A stretch of 64,000 bases of DNA. Origin: Rhizobium sp. (GTDB taxonomy: Bacteria; Pseudomonadota; Alphaproteobacteria; Rhizobiales; Rhizobiaceae). The stretch covers positions 1,001,990-1,065,989 of the forward strand of contig PEKW01000002.1 of the NCBI GenBank assembly GCA_002796995.1. The letters are read 5' to 3'. This document shows, one piece after another, positions 16,860 to 25,103 of the stretch. The position numbers and the translations under genes were made by a program. The notes under the pieces were generated by a model. The model was given only the letters and a program-made list of their open reading frames with translations. It made no database searches and was not told where the DNA came from. Within the stretch, counting starts at the first letter, position 1, and each line of letters starts with the position of its first letter.

Positions 16860-17959
16860 TATCTACCTACAATCAAATATTCGGTTACCGACGAGCGCTC
16901 CACGCCACTATGTGTTCCGAAGTGATATCTGTGGTCCTTGGTGTAAACGTGAACGCGTGATTTGTATTTCTTCATAAGCTCTTCCAGAATCTGAAGGTCC
17001 GGATAGCCGTTGGAGCTGTAGGAAAGTACAATTGTGCTTTTCCTGAATTTTTCAAACAGTTTGTCAAAGGCTTCCACTGCCGTCTTGCGGTAGCTGAACG
17101 GAGTGTGCCGCTTGGCGATTTTTTTGACCTTGGTTTTCTCGTCGATCGGAAGGTCCTGCCAATAACACGAGAGGCCTTCGAGAAAATGGTAACGCTTTAT
17201 ATAGCAGTTGTCATCCGAACGAGGAACGTATGGCGGGTCAAGATAGACCAGATCGACTTGGTGTTCCGGCAATTCGAAGACCCCGCTACGAAACGCAAAA
17301 TTGTCGCGGCCGTTGCTGAATACTGAGTTGTTGTAGACTTGAATTTGTTCGAGAAAATGCTCCTGGATTGACAGCTGCAAATCGCGCCGGCCGTCATCGT
17401 AGCGATCGAGGTTGCCGGAGATCGTGAATACGCCCCTGGGCTGCCTCTTTAGGCACGATCGAAACAGCGCGGCATAGGCCAGCGCCTGCTCGTGGGTGTC
17501 TTCCAGCCGCCGGATGTTGGACGAAATGCGGTCGAGGAACTTCAGATCTTCCTGTGTGTAGAAGACGTTCTTGAACGTCCGCTCGACAAAATCCTCTGAA
17601 CCCGTTCTGCGATTGATCAGTGCGTCGATCTTTCGATCATCCAGCCTCACATTGTCGTTCTCGATTGTCGCGCGCGCTACCAGGCTGGAAAAGTTCAAGA
17701 AATCGGAGGAGATGACGCGCCGACCCATCGATTTCATGAGATAGCCGACACTGCCCGTTCCCGAAAAAGGATCCATCGCGCTTTCGAAATCAAGGCCGCT
17801 CAATACCTGATGAATCCAGGGCAACAGCCGCTTCTTCGAGCCCATGTAGCGAAGTTCGGGATATCGGGCCGCCTGTGTTGGCATATCAGCCACCGCTGGC
17901 GCCGAGGCTATCGGCGCAGCGTTCTCGGTCTCGGAAAGGTTGGCGATAGAATCTAGCAT
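16859..17959 (-). CDS. D12-class adenine-N6 DNA methyltransferase
   Basis: 366 residues. RYMGSKKRLLPWI (about 37-49) and DPFSGTGSVGYLM (about 63-75) form the AdoMet site, and LVYLDPPYVPRS near residue 240 holds the catalytic DPPY. The order is that of D12-class (alpha) adenine methyltransferases. It protects host DNA from the nuclease encoded immediately downstream with a one-base overlap. The first 25 residues before MPTQAARYPEL look unstructured, so a start at that Met is possible. The AT-richer composition and absence of neighbours of similar function suggest lateral acquisition. Confidence 0.88.
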   Translation of the reverse strand: MLDSIANLSETENAAPIASAPAVADMPTQAARYPELRYMGSKKRLLPWIHQVLSGLDFESAMDPFSGTGSVGYLMKSMGRRVISSDFLNFSSLVARATIENDNVRLDDRKIDALINRRTGSEDFVERTFKNVFYTQEDLKFLDRISSNIRRLEDTHEQALAYAALFRSCLKRQPRGVFTISGNLDRYDDGRRDLQLSIQEHFLEQIQVYNNSVFSNGRDNFAFRSGVFELPEHQVDLVYLDPPYVPRSDDNCYIKRYHFLEGLSCYWQDLPIDEKTKVKKIAKRHTPFSYRKTAVEAFDKLFEKFRKSTIVLSYSSNGYPDLQILEELMKKYKSRVHVYTKDHRYHFGTHSGVERSSVTEYLIVGR

Positions 17960-18341
17960 TGCCGCATCTTAGTTAACCGTCGTCTCCGCGGCAAAGCAAT
18001 TCGAGGGCCATAGTGCAGGAAGATCCTGCTGGCGCGCTTGATCGCGGCTGTACAATGCCCCAATCGCCAGGGCGTCGCCTTTCTTCCTATCGCCGAAGTT
18101 TGATCCCCCCAAGACCAGAAGAAGCGACCGCAATCCCGGTCGCTACCCTTGCATCCTTCCTTCTCGCCAATCTCCTCACGCCGCCTTGAGCGTCAGCCCG
18201 ATGCCCCACCGGACCTTCAGCGCATGCCATATGCCGCGCGGTGGCGATATGGCGCTGGCAGGCGCTTGTGCCGTAGACGTTCTGACCGGTCGTCGGCAGC
18301 GATCGGGGATGCCGGACAAATACCGGCATCCTCAGCCGTCC
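17960..18341. other. Junction region with hairpin and gene remnant
   Basis: 382 bases without an intact gene. It holds the presumed promoter of the restriction-modification operon, a hairpin GCGACCG (18124-18130)/CGGTCGC (18137-18143), and a short fossil of a VOC gene end at 18176-18240. The remainder shows no recognisable feature. Confidence 0.6.
18176..18240 (-). pseudogene. Remnant of a VOC-protein 3' end
   Basis: On the minus strand this reads HALKVRWGIGLTLKAA then stop. The intact VOC gene at 22191-23165 ends HALKDPWGIGLTLKAA then stop. DNA identity is high over about 50 bases (shared CTCACGCCGCCTTGAGCG and ATGCCCCA..CTTCAGCGCATG), and upstream of it the frame is unrelated. The hairpin after it may be the old terminator. 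It is a leftover of a related gene lost at this junction or a small duplication. Confidence 0.65.
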
Positions 18342-19331
18342 TCAATCCACGTCGATCACCAGCTTTCCCTCGGCCCCACGGGTCTCGATCAGTGCGTGTG
18401 CCTCCGCGGCGGTCGACAGGTCGAACGTCCTTGGATCGAGCTTCGGCATCAGCTGGCCGGCCTCGGCGAGCCTCGTGGCCTCGCGCAGGATCGCGCCGTG
18501 ATGCTCGCGGCCTTCGCCGGTCAGGAGCGGCAGGAGCGTGAAGACGCCGGAATAGGTCGCCGCCTTGAAGGACAGCGGCGCCAGCGCATGCGTGCCCCAA
18601 CCGAGGCTGCTGACCACATGGCCGAAGCGCTTCACCGCCTTGAACGCCGCATCGAGCGAGGCCCCGCCGACCGTGTCGTAGACGACGTCGAAACCCTGTC
18701 CGCCGGTATGTTTCGCCACATAGGCCTCGACGTCTTCGGAGGCATAGTCGATCGGCACGACACCGAGGCTTCTGAGATAGTCGGCCTTGCCGGCGGCATC
18801 GACGCCGTAGACGGTCGCGCCGAAGGCCCGGGCGATCTGCACGGCGATGTGGCCGACCCCGCCGCCCGCCCCGAGCACGAGCACGCTCTGGCCGGCCCTG
18901 ACGCCGACGCGGTCGACCAGGCCCTCCCAGGCGGTGATGAAAATCAGCGGCAGGGCGGCTGCCTCGCGCAGGCTGAGCGTCGCGGGCTTCACGGCCAGAA
19001 GCCGGGCATCGACGGCGGCATACTGAGCCAGCGATCCCTGGTTTCCCCCGACCCCGCCGGTCATGCCATAGACCTCCTCGCCGCGGCGAAAGCCGGTGAC
19101 GTCAGGCCCGACCTCCTCGACCGTGCCGGCGAGGTCGATGCCGAGGATCGCCGGCAGCGGCTGGCGGGCATGGGCCGCCTGGCCGGCGCGGATCTTGGTG
19201 TCGAGCGGGTTCACGCCGCTCGCCCGGATGCGCACGAGCACCTGGCCCGGGCCTGCCACCGGCCGGGCGACCTCGGTCAGGCGGAAGGGTCCGCCATGGG
19301 TTTCGAGAACAAGCGCTGTCATCTGGGTCAT
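18342..19331 (-). CDS. Zinc-independent MDR alcohol dehydrogenase/quinone reductase
   Basis: About 329 residues of the medium-chain dehydrogenase/reductase superfamily: GroES-like N domain (GVNPLDTKIRAG, GIDLAGTVEEVG) and Rossmann NADP site LVLGAGGGVGHIAVQIA. No catalytic or structural zinc cysteines are seen, which fits the quinone oxidoreductase branch. It probably reduces quinones or enones with NADPH in the cytoplasm. ATG 19331 has AAAGGAG at proper distance; ATG 19337 is too close to it. Divergent from a LysR regulator with a shared dyad. Confidence 0.87.
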   Translation of the reverse strand: MTQMTALVLETHGGPFRLTEVARPVAGPGQVLVRIRASGVNPLDTKIRAGQAAHARQPLPAILGIDLAGTVEEVGPDVTGFRRGEEVYGMTGGVGGNQGSLAQYAAVDARLLAVKPATLSLREAAALPLIFITAWEGLVDRVGVRAGQSVLVLGAGGGVGHIAVQIARAFGATVYGVDAAGKADYLRSLGVVPIDYASEDVEAYVAKHTGGQGFDVVYDTVGGASLDAAFKAVKRFGHVVSSLGWGTHALAPLSFKAATYSGVFTLLPLLTGEGREHHGAILREATRLAEAGQLMPKLDPRTFDLSTAAEAHALIETRGAEGKLVIDVD

Positions 19332-19407
19332 TGCCATCACTCCTTTGGATTTGCGATGGGCAAAGAGTGCGGCCGAACGCATTGAATGGAAATCATAGAG
19401 ATGGCAT

Positions 19408-19435
19408 GATCCTCATGCAGTTTTGTATGAGGATC
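19408..19435. promoter_or_regulatory. Dyad between MDR gene and its LysR regulator
   Basis: GATCCTCAT (19408-19416) and ATGAGGATC (19427-19435) form a perfect 9-bp inverted repeat with 10 bases between, ending just before the LysR ATG. Its size and position suit LysR autoregulation, though it lacks the T-N11-A core. Binding by the adjacent LysR is inferred. Confidence 0.6.
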
Positions 19436-19437
19436 CC

Positions 19438-20289
19438 ATGACGCCGGAATGGAGCGATTTTCGTATCTTCCTCGCCATCGCCCGGGAGGGCACGCTCGGC
19501 GCCGGCGCCCGGAGGCTCGGGCTGACGCAGCCGACCATGGGCCGGCGGCTGAAGGCGCTGGAAGGCGCGCTCGGCACGGTGCTGTTCCAGCGAACCGCCG
19601 ACGGCTTCGTGCTGACCGACGAGGGCCGGCTGCTTCTGACCCATGCCGAGCGCATGGAGGAGGAGGCGATCGCCGTCGAGCGCGGTCTCGCCGGCAGCGC
19701 CAAGGAGCTTGACGGGCTGGTCCGGATCTCCAGCTCGGACTGGTTCGGGGTCCATGTGCTTTCGCCGCTCTTGGCCGGCTTCTCGCTGCGGCATCCGAAG
19801 GTGGTGGTCGAGCTGCTGACGGATTCCCGCCTGCTGAACCTCTCGCGGCGCGAGGCCGATCTCGTCTTCCGCATCCGCCCCTTCACCGAGGCGGACGTCG
19901 TCTCCCGCAAGTTCATGCATGTCGACTATGCGCTTTACGTCCCGGAGCACTCTCCCGATCCGCGCGTCGGCGATGGCGCGGGCCTGAGTCTTGTGACGAT
20001 GGACGAGGCCTTCGGCGACATGCCGGATGTCGCCTGGCTCCGCGACACCTTCCCCAATGCCGTCGTCGCCCTGCGCAGCAACAGCCGCGACGTGCAGGCA
20101 AGACTCTGCGCCGGCGGAGCCGGCATGGCGGTCCTGCCGGTGCCGCTCGGCGACAACACGCCCGGCATCCGCCGCGTCGCCCTGCCGTCGCCCCCACCCG
20201 GCCGCGATACCTGGCTCGGCTACCACCGCGACATGCGCCGGCTACCGCGACTGCGCGCCCTCATCGACCACCTGATCGCCGCTGGCTGA
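19438..20289 (+). CDS. LysR-family regulator
   Basis: About 283 residues: winged HTH at residues 4-62 (FRIFLAIAREGTLGAGARRL..PTMGRRLKALE) and a periplasmic-binding-like effector domain from about residue 88. ATG 19438 is favoured over ATG 19423 because GAGGA lies right before it. It is divergent from the MDR dehydrogenase, the likely target. The inducer is unknown. The Gly in PTMGRR, where most relatives have Ser, is a feature of one LysR subgroup. Confidence 0.9.
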   Translation: MTPEWSDFRIFLAIAREGTLGAGARRLGLTQPTMGRRLKALEGALGTVLFQRTADGFVLTDEGRLLLTHAERMEEEAIAVERGLAGSAKELDGLVRISSSDWFGVHVLSPLLAGFSLRHPKVVVELLTDSRLLNLSRREADLVFRIRPFTEADVVSRKFMHVDYALYVPEHSPDPRVGDGAGLSLVTMDEAFGDMPDVAWLRDTFPNAVVALRSNSRDVQARLCAGGAGMAVLPVPLGDNTPGIRRVALPSPPPGRDTWLGYHRDMRRLPRLRALIDHLIAAG

Positions 20290-20334
20290 GTGAGGGTAAG
20301 CCGGCGGCGGCCCTGGGCGGTTCGAACCCCGGTC

Positions 20335-21177
20335 TCATGCCTTCTCGCGCCATGCGGTCTGGCCGGTCAGCGCCCGCATGCCCGCCAGATACTGTTCTTC
20401 CGAGGTCGACCAGCGCAGCCGGGCATATTCCTCCACGTCCGGCCCGACCACGTAGCGCAGGCGGTCCGACTGATCCCCGGCGGCCTCGAAGATCGCCTCG
20501 ACCACCGACTGCTCGGCGGTTGAGGGAAAGGGATAGTCGATCATCGACTGCAGGGCGTGGTCGAAATAGGTCTGGTACCCCGCTGGCACCGGTGCCGCCT
20601 GCGATGCCGCCATGCCGGTGCCGACGAAGTTGGTGGCGAGCATTGCCCCGGGCTCGATCAGCTTGACGCGCACATTCTGCGATTCCAGCTCGTAGGACAG
20701 CGATTCCGTCAGGCCTTCCATGGCCTGTTTCGAAGCGACATAGATCGACAGCAGCGGCACGGCGGCAATGCCCACGCCGGAGCTGACATTGACGATCGTG
20801 CCGCCGCCGCGCCGGCGCAGATGCGGCAGGGCCGAGCGGATCACGTTCATCGTGCCGAAGACATTGGTCTCGAAGATGCGGCGGATCGCTTCGTCCGGCG
20901 TCGCCTCGAAGACCGAGACCATGGTGATGCCGGCATTGTTGACGACGGCGTCGAGTCCGCCGAAACGCGCCACGCCGGCCTTGATCGCCGCCTCGATGCC
21001 GGCAGGGTCGGCGACGTCGAGCGCGGCTTCCAGGATCTGTTCGGGATATTCGCTCGCCAGCGCGCCGTCCGGGTTGCGCATGGTGGCGATCACGTTCCAG
21101 CCGTTGGCGGCGAAATGCCGGGCGGTCATCTGGCCGAGGCCCGACGAGCAGCCGGTAATGAGAATGGTCTTGGTCAT
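20335..21177 (-). CDS. Short-chain dehydrogenase/reductase
   Basis: 280 residues: cofactor motif TGCSSGLG at about 8-15, NNAG near residue 82, catalytic Ser in VNVSSG and YVASK for Tyr-x-x-x-Lys. The 280-residue length with a C-terminal extension is that of the classical oxidoreductase group often next to AraC or LysR genes. AAAGGAG precedes ATG 21177; longer upstream reading frame is non-coding. Divergent from an AraC-family gene. Probably acts on an aldehyde, ketone or steroid-like alcohol; substrate not predictable. Confidence 0.9.
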   Translation of the reverse strand: MTKTILITGCSSGLGQMTARHFAANGWNVIATMRNPDGALASEYPEQILEAALDVADPAGIEAAIKAGVARFGGLDAVVNNAGITMVSVFEATPDEAIRRIFETNVFGTMNVIRSALPHLRRRGGGTIVNVSSGVGIAAVPLLSIYVASKQAMEGLTESLSYELESQNVRVKLIEPGAMLATNFVGTGMAASQAAPVPAGYQTYFDHALQSMIDYPFPSTAEQSVVEAIFEAAGDQSDRLRYVVGPDVEEYARLRWSTSEEQYLAGMRALTGQTAWREKA

Positions 21178-21271
21178 GTGCTTGGCTCCTTTTTGGTTGC
21201 CAGGCTTGACTACCGCGCCAGGATGCCGCTTTCTATAATGCCAAGTCCGAATATCATTATGGATCGTCCCG

Positions 21272-22204
21272 ATGGATGCGTTGACCGATGTGATTGGCCT
21301 GCTGCGCCCGGAGACCGTGCTGCTCGGCGGCATGGCCGGCGCCGGCCGCTGGGGCGTGCGCGTGCCAGAACAGCCAGGCCCCACCTTCTACCTCGTCACC
21401 GAAGGCCGCTGCTGGTTTGAGGCGGAGGAGGGCGGCCCGCTCGAGCTTGGCGCGGGCGACTACGTGCTCTCGTCCCGCCCGCGCCAGGACTCCTTCGTCA
21501 GCGTGCCGGGCGTCCCGACCGAACTCTCCGACGACGCCTTCAAGGCGGCCCATTGGGTGGATGGCGAAGTGCGGGTCGGCGATCCCGGCCTTGCCCCGCA
21601 GACCCGCATCCTCGGCGGCCTCATCCGCTGCGATCCGGCCAATGCCGACCTGCTCATCGGTCTGCTTCCGCGCCTGGTCTGTGTGAGAGCCACCGAGCAG
21701 GCGGCTTCCCGGCTGCACACGCTCGTCGCCATCGTGCGCGAGGAGGCGGCCGACGGCCGGCCGGGCCGCGATGCGATCCTCTGCCGTCTCATCGAGGTGA
21801 TGCTGATCGAGATCCTGCGGCGCGAAGCGGCCGCCTTTTCGCCGCCGGTCGGATTGCTCGGCGGCCTGGCCCAGCCGCAGCTCGCCCAGGCGCTCGGCCA
21901 CATCCATGCGGACGTCGCCCGAGGCTGGACGGTCGGCGAACTGGCACGCCGTGTCGGCATGTCGCGCTCGGTCTTCGCCCGGCGTTTCTGCGAAGCGGTC
22001 GGCGTCGCGCCGGTCGAATATCTGCTGGACTGGCGCATGGCGCTGGCCAAGGACGCGCTGCTGCGGCGCGGCGGATCGCTGGACGAGATCGCCGAAGCGG
22101 TCGGCTACAGGTCGGCCAGCGCGTTCAGCACCGCCTTCAGCCGACGCGTCGGCTGCCCGCCCAGCGAATATGTCTCGGCCTCGGCCGCCCTCACGCCGCC
22201 TTGA
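21272..22204 (+). CDS. AraC-family regulator with cupin-like sensor
   Basis: 310 residues. The N-terminal part (10-110) is a cupin-like pocket (FYLVTEGRCWFEAEEG..LGAGDYVLSSRP). The C-terminal 100 residues carry two HTH motifs (TVGELARRVGMSRSVFARRF and LDEIAEAVGYRSASAFSTAF). This architecture is typical of regulators next to SDR genes. A 6-bp repeat ATAATG/CATTAT (about 21235-21260) sits in the divergent promoter region. The last 14 bases overlap the end of the VOC gene on the other strand. Confidence 0.9.
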   Translation: MDALTDVIGLLRPETVLLGGMAGAGRWGVRVPEQPGPTFYLVTEGRCWFEAEEGGPLELGAGDYVLSSRPRQDSFVSVPGVPTELSDDAFKAAHWVDGEVRVGDPGLAPQTRILGGLIRCDPANADLLIGLLPRLVCVRATEQAASRLHTLVAIVREEAADGRPGRDAILCRLIEVMLIEILRREAAAFSPPVGLLGGLAQPQLAQALGHIHADVARGWTVGELARRVGMSRSVFARRFCEAVGVAPVEYLLDWRMALAKDALLRRGGSLDEIAEAVGYRSASAFSTAFSRRVGCPPSEYVSASAALTPP

Positions 22205-23165
22205 GCGTGAGCCCGATGCCCCAGGGATCCTTCAGCGCATGGCCTTCCGCCGTGCGGGTGACCGGAATCTCCAGGCTCTCCAGCGTCGTCAGCGCCGTGT
22301 CGAGCGCCGTCTGGTCGTTGAAGGTCAGCGAATAGTCGGAGAGGCCCGACATCGTCCCTTCGCGGGCCGTGGCGCCGCGGCTGTTCCAGATATTGGCGGC
22401 GATATGGTGGTGGTAGGTGCCGGCGCCGAAGAAGCTGGCGCCCGGATAGGTCGCCATCTTCTTGAGGCCGAGCACGCCTTCGTAGAAGCGGTCGGCTTCG
22501 GGGATGTTGCCCACCTGCAGATGCATGTGCCCGATCGCCGCCTTGTCGCTCATGCCGCCCCAGGCGGTCTTCGGCGCGCTGTCGTAGAGGCCCTGAAGGT
22601 CGAGGCCGAGCGTCGCCATCTCCACCGTGCCGTCGGCGCGGAAATCCCAGTCTTCCGGCGCACGGTCGCGGTAGACTTCGATGCCGTTGCCTTCCGGGTC
22701 GCTGAGATAGATCGCCTCGGACACCAGATGGTCGGAGGCGCCGTCGAGCCGCACGCCGCGGGCCACGGCATGGGCCAGCCAATGGCCGAGCTCGGTGCGG
22801 TCGGGCATCAGGAAGGCGGTGTGGAACAGGCCGGCTGCATTGCGCGGCGCCGGCCGCACGTCGGCCCGGGTCGTCAGCGTGAGGAGCGGGCGGTCGCCGG
22901 CCCCCAGCACCACGCCGCTCATGCCCTGCTCGATCACGCTGAGGCCGAGCATGGTCTCGTAGAACTGCCGCACCTTGTCGATGTCGGAGACCACCAGATG
23001 GGCGGTGCCGACATGGATCGGCCGGGTCAGCGCAAAGCTCTGCGCCGTATCTGTCTTGCCGTTGGAATTCATCGCATGGGCTCCTGTGGCCGAGCGGGCC
23101 GGCGACGCGCCGGCAGCGAGGCTGGCGCCAAGCGCGAGCATGGTGCGGCGGCTGATCCGGGTCAT
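22191..23165 (-). CDS. Tat-exported VOC (CatE-like) dioxygenase
   Basis: About 324 residues. It begins MTRISRRTMLALGASLAAGA, a twin-arginine signal with SRRTML. Two tandem VOC modules follow: HVGTAHLVVSDI..GLFHTAFLM..NGIEVYRD, then IGHMHLQVGNI..GTYHHHIAANIW. Possible metal ligands are His and Glu in the first module and His in the second. The order resembles catechol-2,3-dioxygenase CatE of Bacillus, which is normally cytoplasmic. AAGGA before ATG 23165 fixes the start. An internal Met at about residue 32 (MNSNGK) could give a cytoplasmic form. Convergent with the AraC gene. Confidence 0.82.
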   Translation of the reverse strand: MTRISRRTMLALGASLAAGASPARSATGAHAMNSNGKTDTAQSFALTRPIHVGTAHLVVSDIDKVRQFYETMLGLSVIEQGMSGVVLGAGDRPLLTLTTRADVRPAPRNAAGLFHTAFLMPDRTELGHWLAHAVARGVRLDGASDHLVSEAIYLSDPEGNGIEVYRDRAPEDWDFRADGTVEMATLGLDLQGLYDSAPKTAWGGMSDKAAIGHMHLQVGNIPEADRFYEGVLGLKKMATYPGASFFGAGTYHHHIAANIWNSRGATAREGTMSGLSDYSLTFNDQTALDTALTTLESLEIPVTRTAEGHALKDPWGIGLTLKAA

Positions 23166-23380
23166 CGTCGGTCCTTGTGGGTTTCTGTCTTCAGTCAGAA
23201 TATGGGCCGTTCGCATCGTTCACGAAAGATCGGCTCTTGAAGATGAATCGTTCGCTGATCGTTGACGGTCCACGCCGCCAAAATTGATCCTGATCAATGC
23301 GGGGCGCCCGCCGAGGATCGATTGTGAGGCCATGGAATAGGGAGGCGGGTCCGCAAGGGCCGCGTCACAAGGAGAGCAAG

Positions 23381-23791
23381 ATGTACAAGAAAATCGTGGT
23401 TCCGGTCGATTGCGGCGCGCTCGACAAGGGCGAGAAGATCCTGCGCAAGGCCGCCCAGCTGCTCGATGCCGGCGGCGAGATCATCCTGATGACTGTTATC
23501 GAGGACATGCCGGGCTACATCACCATCGAACTGCCGGTCAACCTCGTCGAGGACGCGATCAGGGACGGCAAGGCCAAGCTGGTCGAGCTCAAGGAAAAGA
23601 CCGGCATCGCCGCCCGCGTCGAATTGCGCACCGGTGCGCCGGCCCGCGAGATCCTCGCTGCTGCCAACGAGCACGGCGCCGACCTCATCCTCGTCGCATC
23701 GCATATCCCCGACCTCGGCAATTACCTGATCGGCGCCACCGCCGACCGCGTCGTGCGCCATGCCAAGTGCTCGGTTCTCGTTGACCGCTGA
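23381..23791 (+). CDS. Universal stress protein, UspA family
   Basis: 136 residues. KKIVVPVDCGALDKG at the N terminus and DLILVASHIPDLGNYLIGATADRVVRHAKCSVLV at the end are the USP fold; the ATP-binding G-2x-G-9x-G(S/T) pattern is partly degenerate (G..LIGATADR). AAGGAG precedes the ATG at 23381. Small cytoplasmic stress protein, possibly a nucleotide sensor. It is 57 bases upstream of the DksA-like gene on the same strand, so they may be co-transcribed and end at the terminator at 24192. Confidence 0.9.
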   Translation: MYKKIVVPVDCGALDKGEKILRKAAQLLDAGGEIILMTVIEDMPGYITIELPVNLVEDAIRDGKAKLVELKEKTGIAARVELRTGAPAREILAAANEHGADLILVASHIPDLGNYLIGATADRVVRHAKCSVLVDR

Positions 23792-23848
23792 GCCGGCGTG
23801 GACCACACTGCAGGGTCAGACAGAAGAAACAACGAGGATACACCCCGG

Positions 23849-24169
23849 ATGAACACTGAAAAATACGAGCAGATCCTCAGGGATCGCCAGCGCGAGCTTT
23901 TCGCCCGTCTGCACAAGATCAATGCCGACATCGCCACCGGCCGCGACGCCGACAGCGAAGAGCAGGCGACCGAGGCGGAGAACGACGAGGTGCTCGACGA
24001 ACTGGGCGAAGTCGGCGAGAAGGAGCTGAAGGCGATCGACGCCGCCCTCGACCGCATCTCCAAGGGCACCTACGGCACCTGCGCCAAATGCGGCCAGCCG
24101 ATCTCCGAGGCGCGGCTGGCGGCAGTGCCCTACGCTCCGCTCTGCCAGGAATGCGCCACCGGCCTCTGA
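23849..24169 (+). CDS. DksA/TraR-type C4 zinc-finger protein
   Basis: 106 residues: an N-terminal helical hairpin rich in acidic residues (EEQATEAENDEVLDELGE) and a C4 zinc finger CAKCGQPISEARL..APLCQEC. DksA-like proteins bind the RNA polymerase secondary channel and modulate transcription in stress. The short length fits the rhizobial/TraR-like class rather than 150-residue DksA. GAGGA lies 11 bases before ATG 23849. A strong terminator follows. Confidence 0.88.
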   Translation: MNTEKYEQILRDRQRELFARLHKINADIATGRDADSEEQATEAENDEVLDELGEVGEKELKAIDAALDRISKGTYGTCAKCGQPISEARLAAVPYAPLCQECATGL

Positions 24170-24191
24170 ACGCTCGCTAAGCAGATCTTCG

Positions 24192-24224
24192 GCCCCCTTT
24201 CCGGATGCGGAGAGGGGGCTTTTT
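24192..24224 (+). terminator. Rho-independent terminator after the DksA-like gene
   Basis: GCCCCCTTTCCG pairs with CGGAGAGGGGGC across GATG, 12 bp with one G-U, followed by TTTTT. It closes the usp-dksA-like unit. Confidence 0.92.
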
Positions 24225-24251
24225 GTTGTCCGGACTTCGGCTTGATGCATC

Positions 24252-24293
24252 AATAGGTGACCCTATTGACACGTGACAAAAGAGTCACCTATT
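24252..24293. promoter_or_regulatory. Operator upstream of the ArsR-SRPBCC gene
   Basis: AATAGGTGAC (24252-24261) and GTCACCTATT (24284-24293) form a perfect 10-bp inverted repeat with 22 bases between, ending 9 bases before ATG 24303. Inside it AATAGG..CCTATT forms a smaller dyad. It covers the promoter region and is the likely autoregulatory site of the ArsR domain. Confidence 0.7.
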
Positions 24294-24302
24294 CTTCGGC
24301 TC

Positions 24303-25079
24303 ATGGACGACATTTTCGATGCCCTGGCGCATCCCATTCGACGCGGAATCCTTGACCGCCTGCGGCAACGCGACGGCCAGACGCTGAGCGAGCTTGAGCG
24401 CGATCAGCCGGTGACCCGCTTCGGCGTGATGAAGCATCTCGGCGTGCTGGAAGGCGCCCATCTCATCGTGACCCGCAAGGTCGGACGGGAAAAGCTGCAT
24501 TATCTCAATCCGCTGCCCCTGCAGGACGTGGCGGATCGCTGGATCTCGCGCTTTGCCGCCCCCTTCGCCCGCACGTTGAGCGATCTCGCAAGCGTCGCCG
24601 AAGGAAGGAACGACAAGATGAGCAATGCCGCGCCGAAACATGTCTGGGAAACCTATATCCGCGCCACGCCCGACGCGGTCTGGGCGATCCTCACCGACGA
24701 CGAGAAGACGCCGCTCTGGCAGCATTTCAACATGACGTCGCGCACCGAATGGCGGAAGGACGGGGCGATCACCTTCTTCGTCGGCGACACGTCGATGATC
24801 GTCGGCAAGGTGCTGGAGATCGAGCCTCCGCATCGTTTCGTCCATTCCTTCAGTGCGCAGTGGTCGCCCGATGTCGCCGTCGATCCGGCCTCGCGCGTCA
24901 CCTGGAGCCTCGAGCCGGTCGGCGAGGGCGCCTGCAAGCTGACCCTGACCCACGACGATTTCGGCGGCGACACGGCGACCAGCCGCGCGGTCGGCGGCGG
25001 CTGGCCGGAGGCGCTGTCGCGCCTGAAGACGCTCGCCGAGACCGGTGAACCCTTCTACATCGCGGCACCCGGCCGCTGA
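24303..25079 (+). CDS. ArsR HTH fused to an SRPBCC (AHSA1) domain
   Basis: 258 residues. Residues 1-95 are an ArsR winged helix (DALAHPIRRGILDRLRQRDG..VTRFGVMKHLGVLE). Residues about 110-255 form an AHSA1/START-like cavity domain (HVWETYIRATPDAVWAILTD..PHRFVHSFSAQW). The same two parts often occur as adjacent separate genes; here they are one protein, suggesting that a hydrophobic ligand in the SRPBCC pocket controls DNA binding. No metal-binding cysteines occur in the ArsR part. ATG 24303 is chosen because an ATG at 24273 lies inside the operator. Confidence 0.85.
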   Translation: MDDIFDALAHPIRRGILDRLRQRDGQTLSELERDQPVTRFGVMKHLGVLEGAHLIVTRKVGREKLHYLNPLPLQDVADRWISRFAAPFARTLSDLASVAEGRNDKMSNAAPKHVWETYIRATPDAVWAILTDDEKTPLWQHFNMTSRTEWRKDGAITFFVGDTSMIVGKVLEIEPPHRFVHSFSAQWSPDVAVDPASRVTWSLEPVGEGACKLTLTHDDFGGDTATSRAVGGGWPEALSRLKTLAETGEPFYIAAPGR

Positions 25080-25103
25080 ACCTTCGCCAGAGGAGCAAGG
25101 CGC

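Noticed and set aside
20316-20340. GGCGGTTCGAACCCCGG resembles the T arm of a tRNA
   Set aside because: The stems do not pair properly and no anticodon or acceptor arm can be built on either strand; TTCGAA is palindromic by chance.
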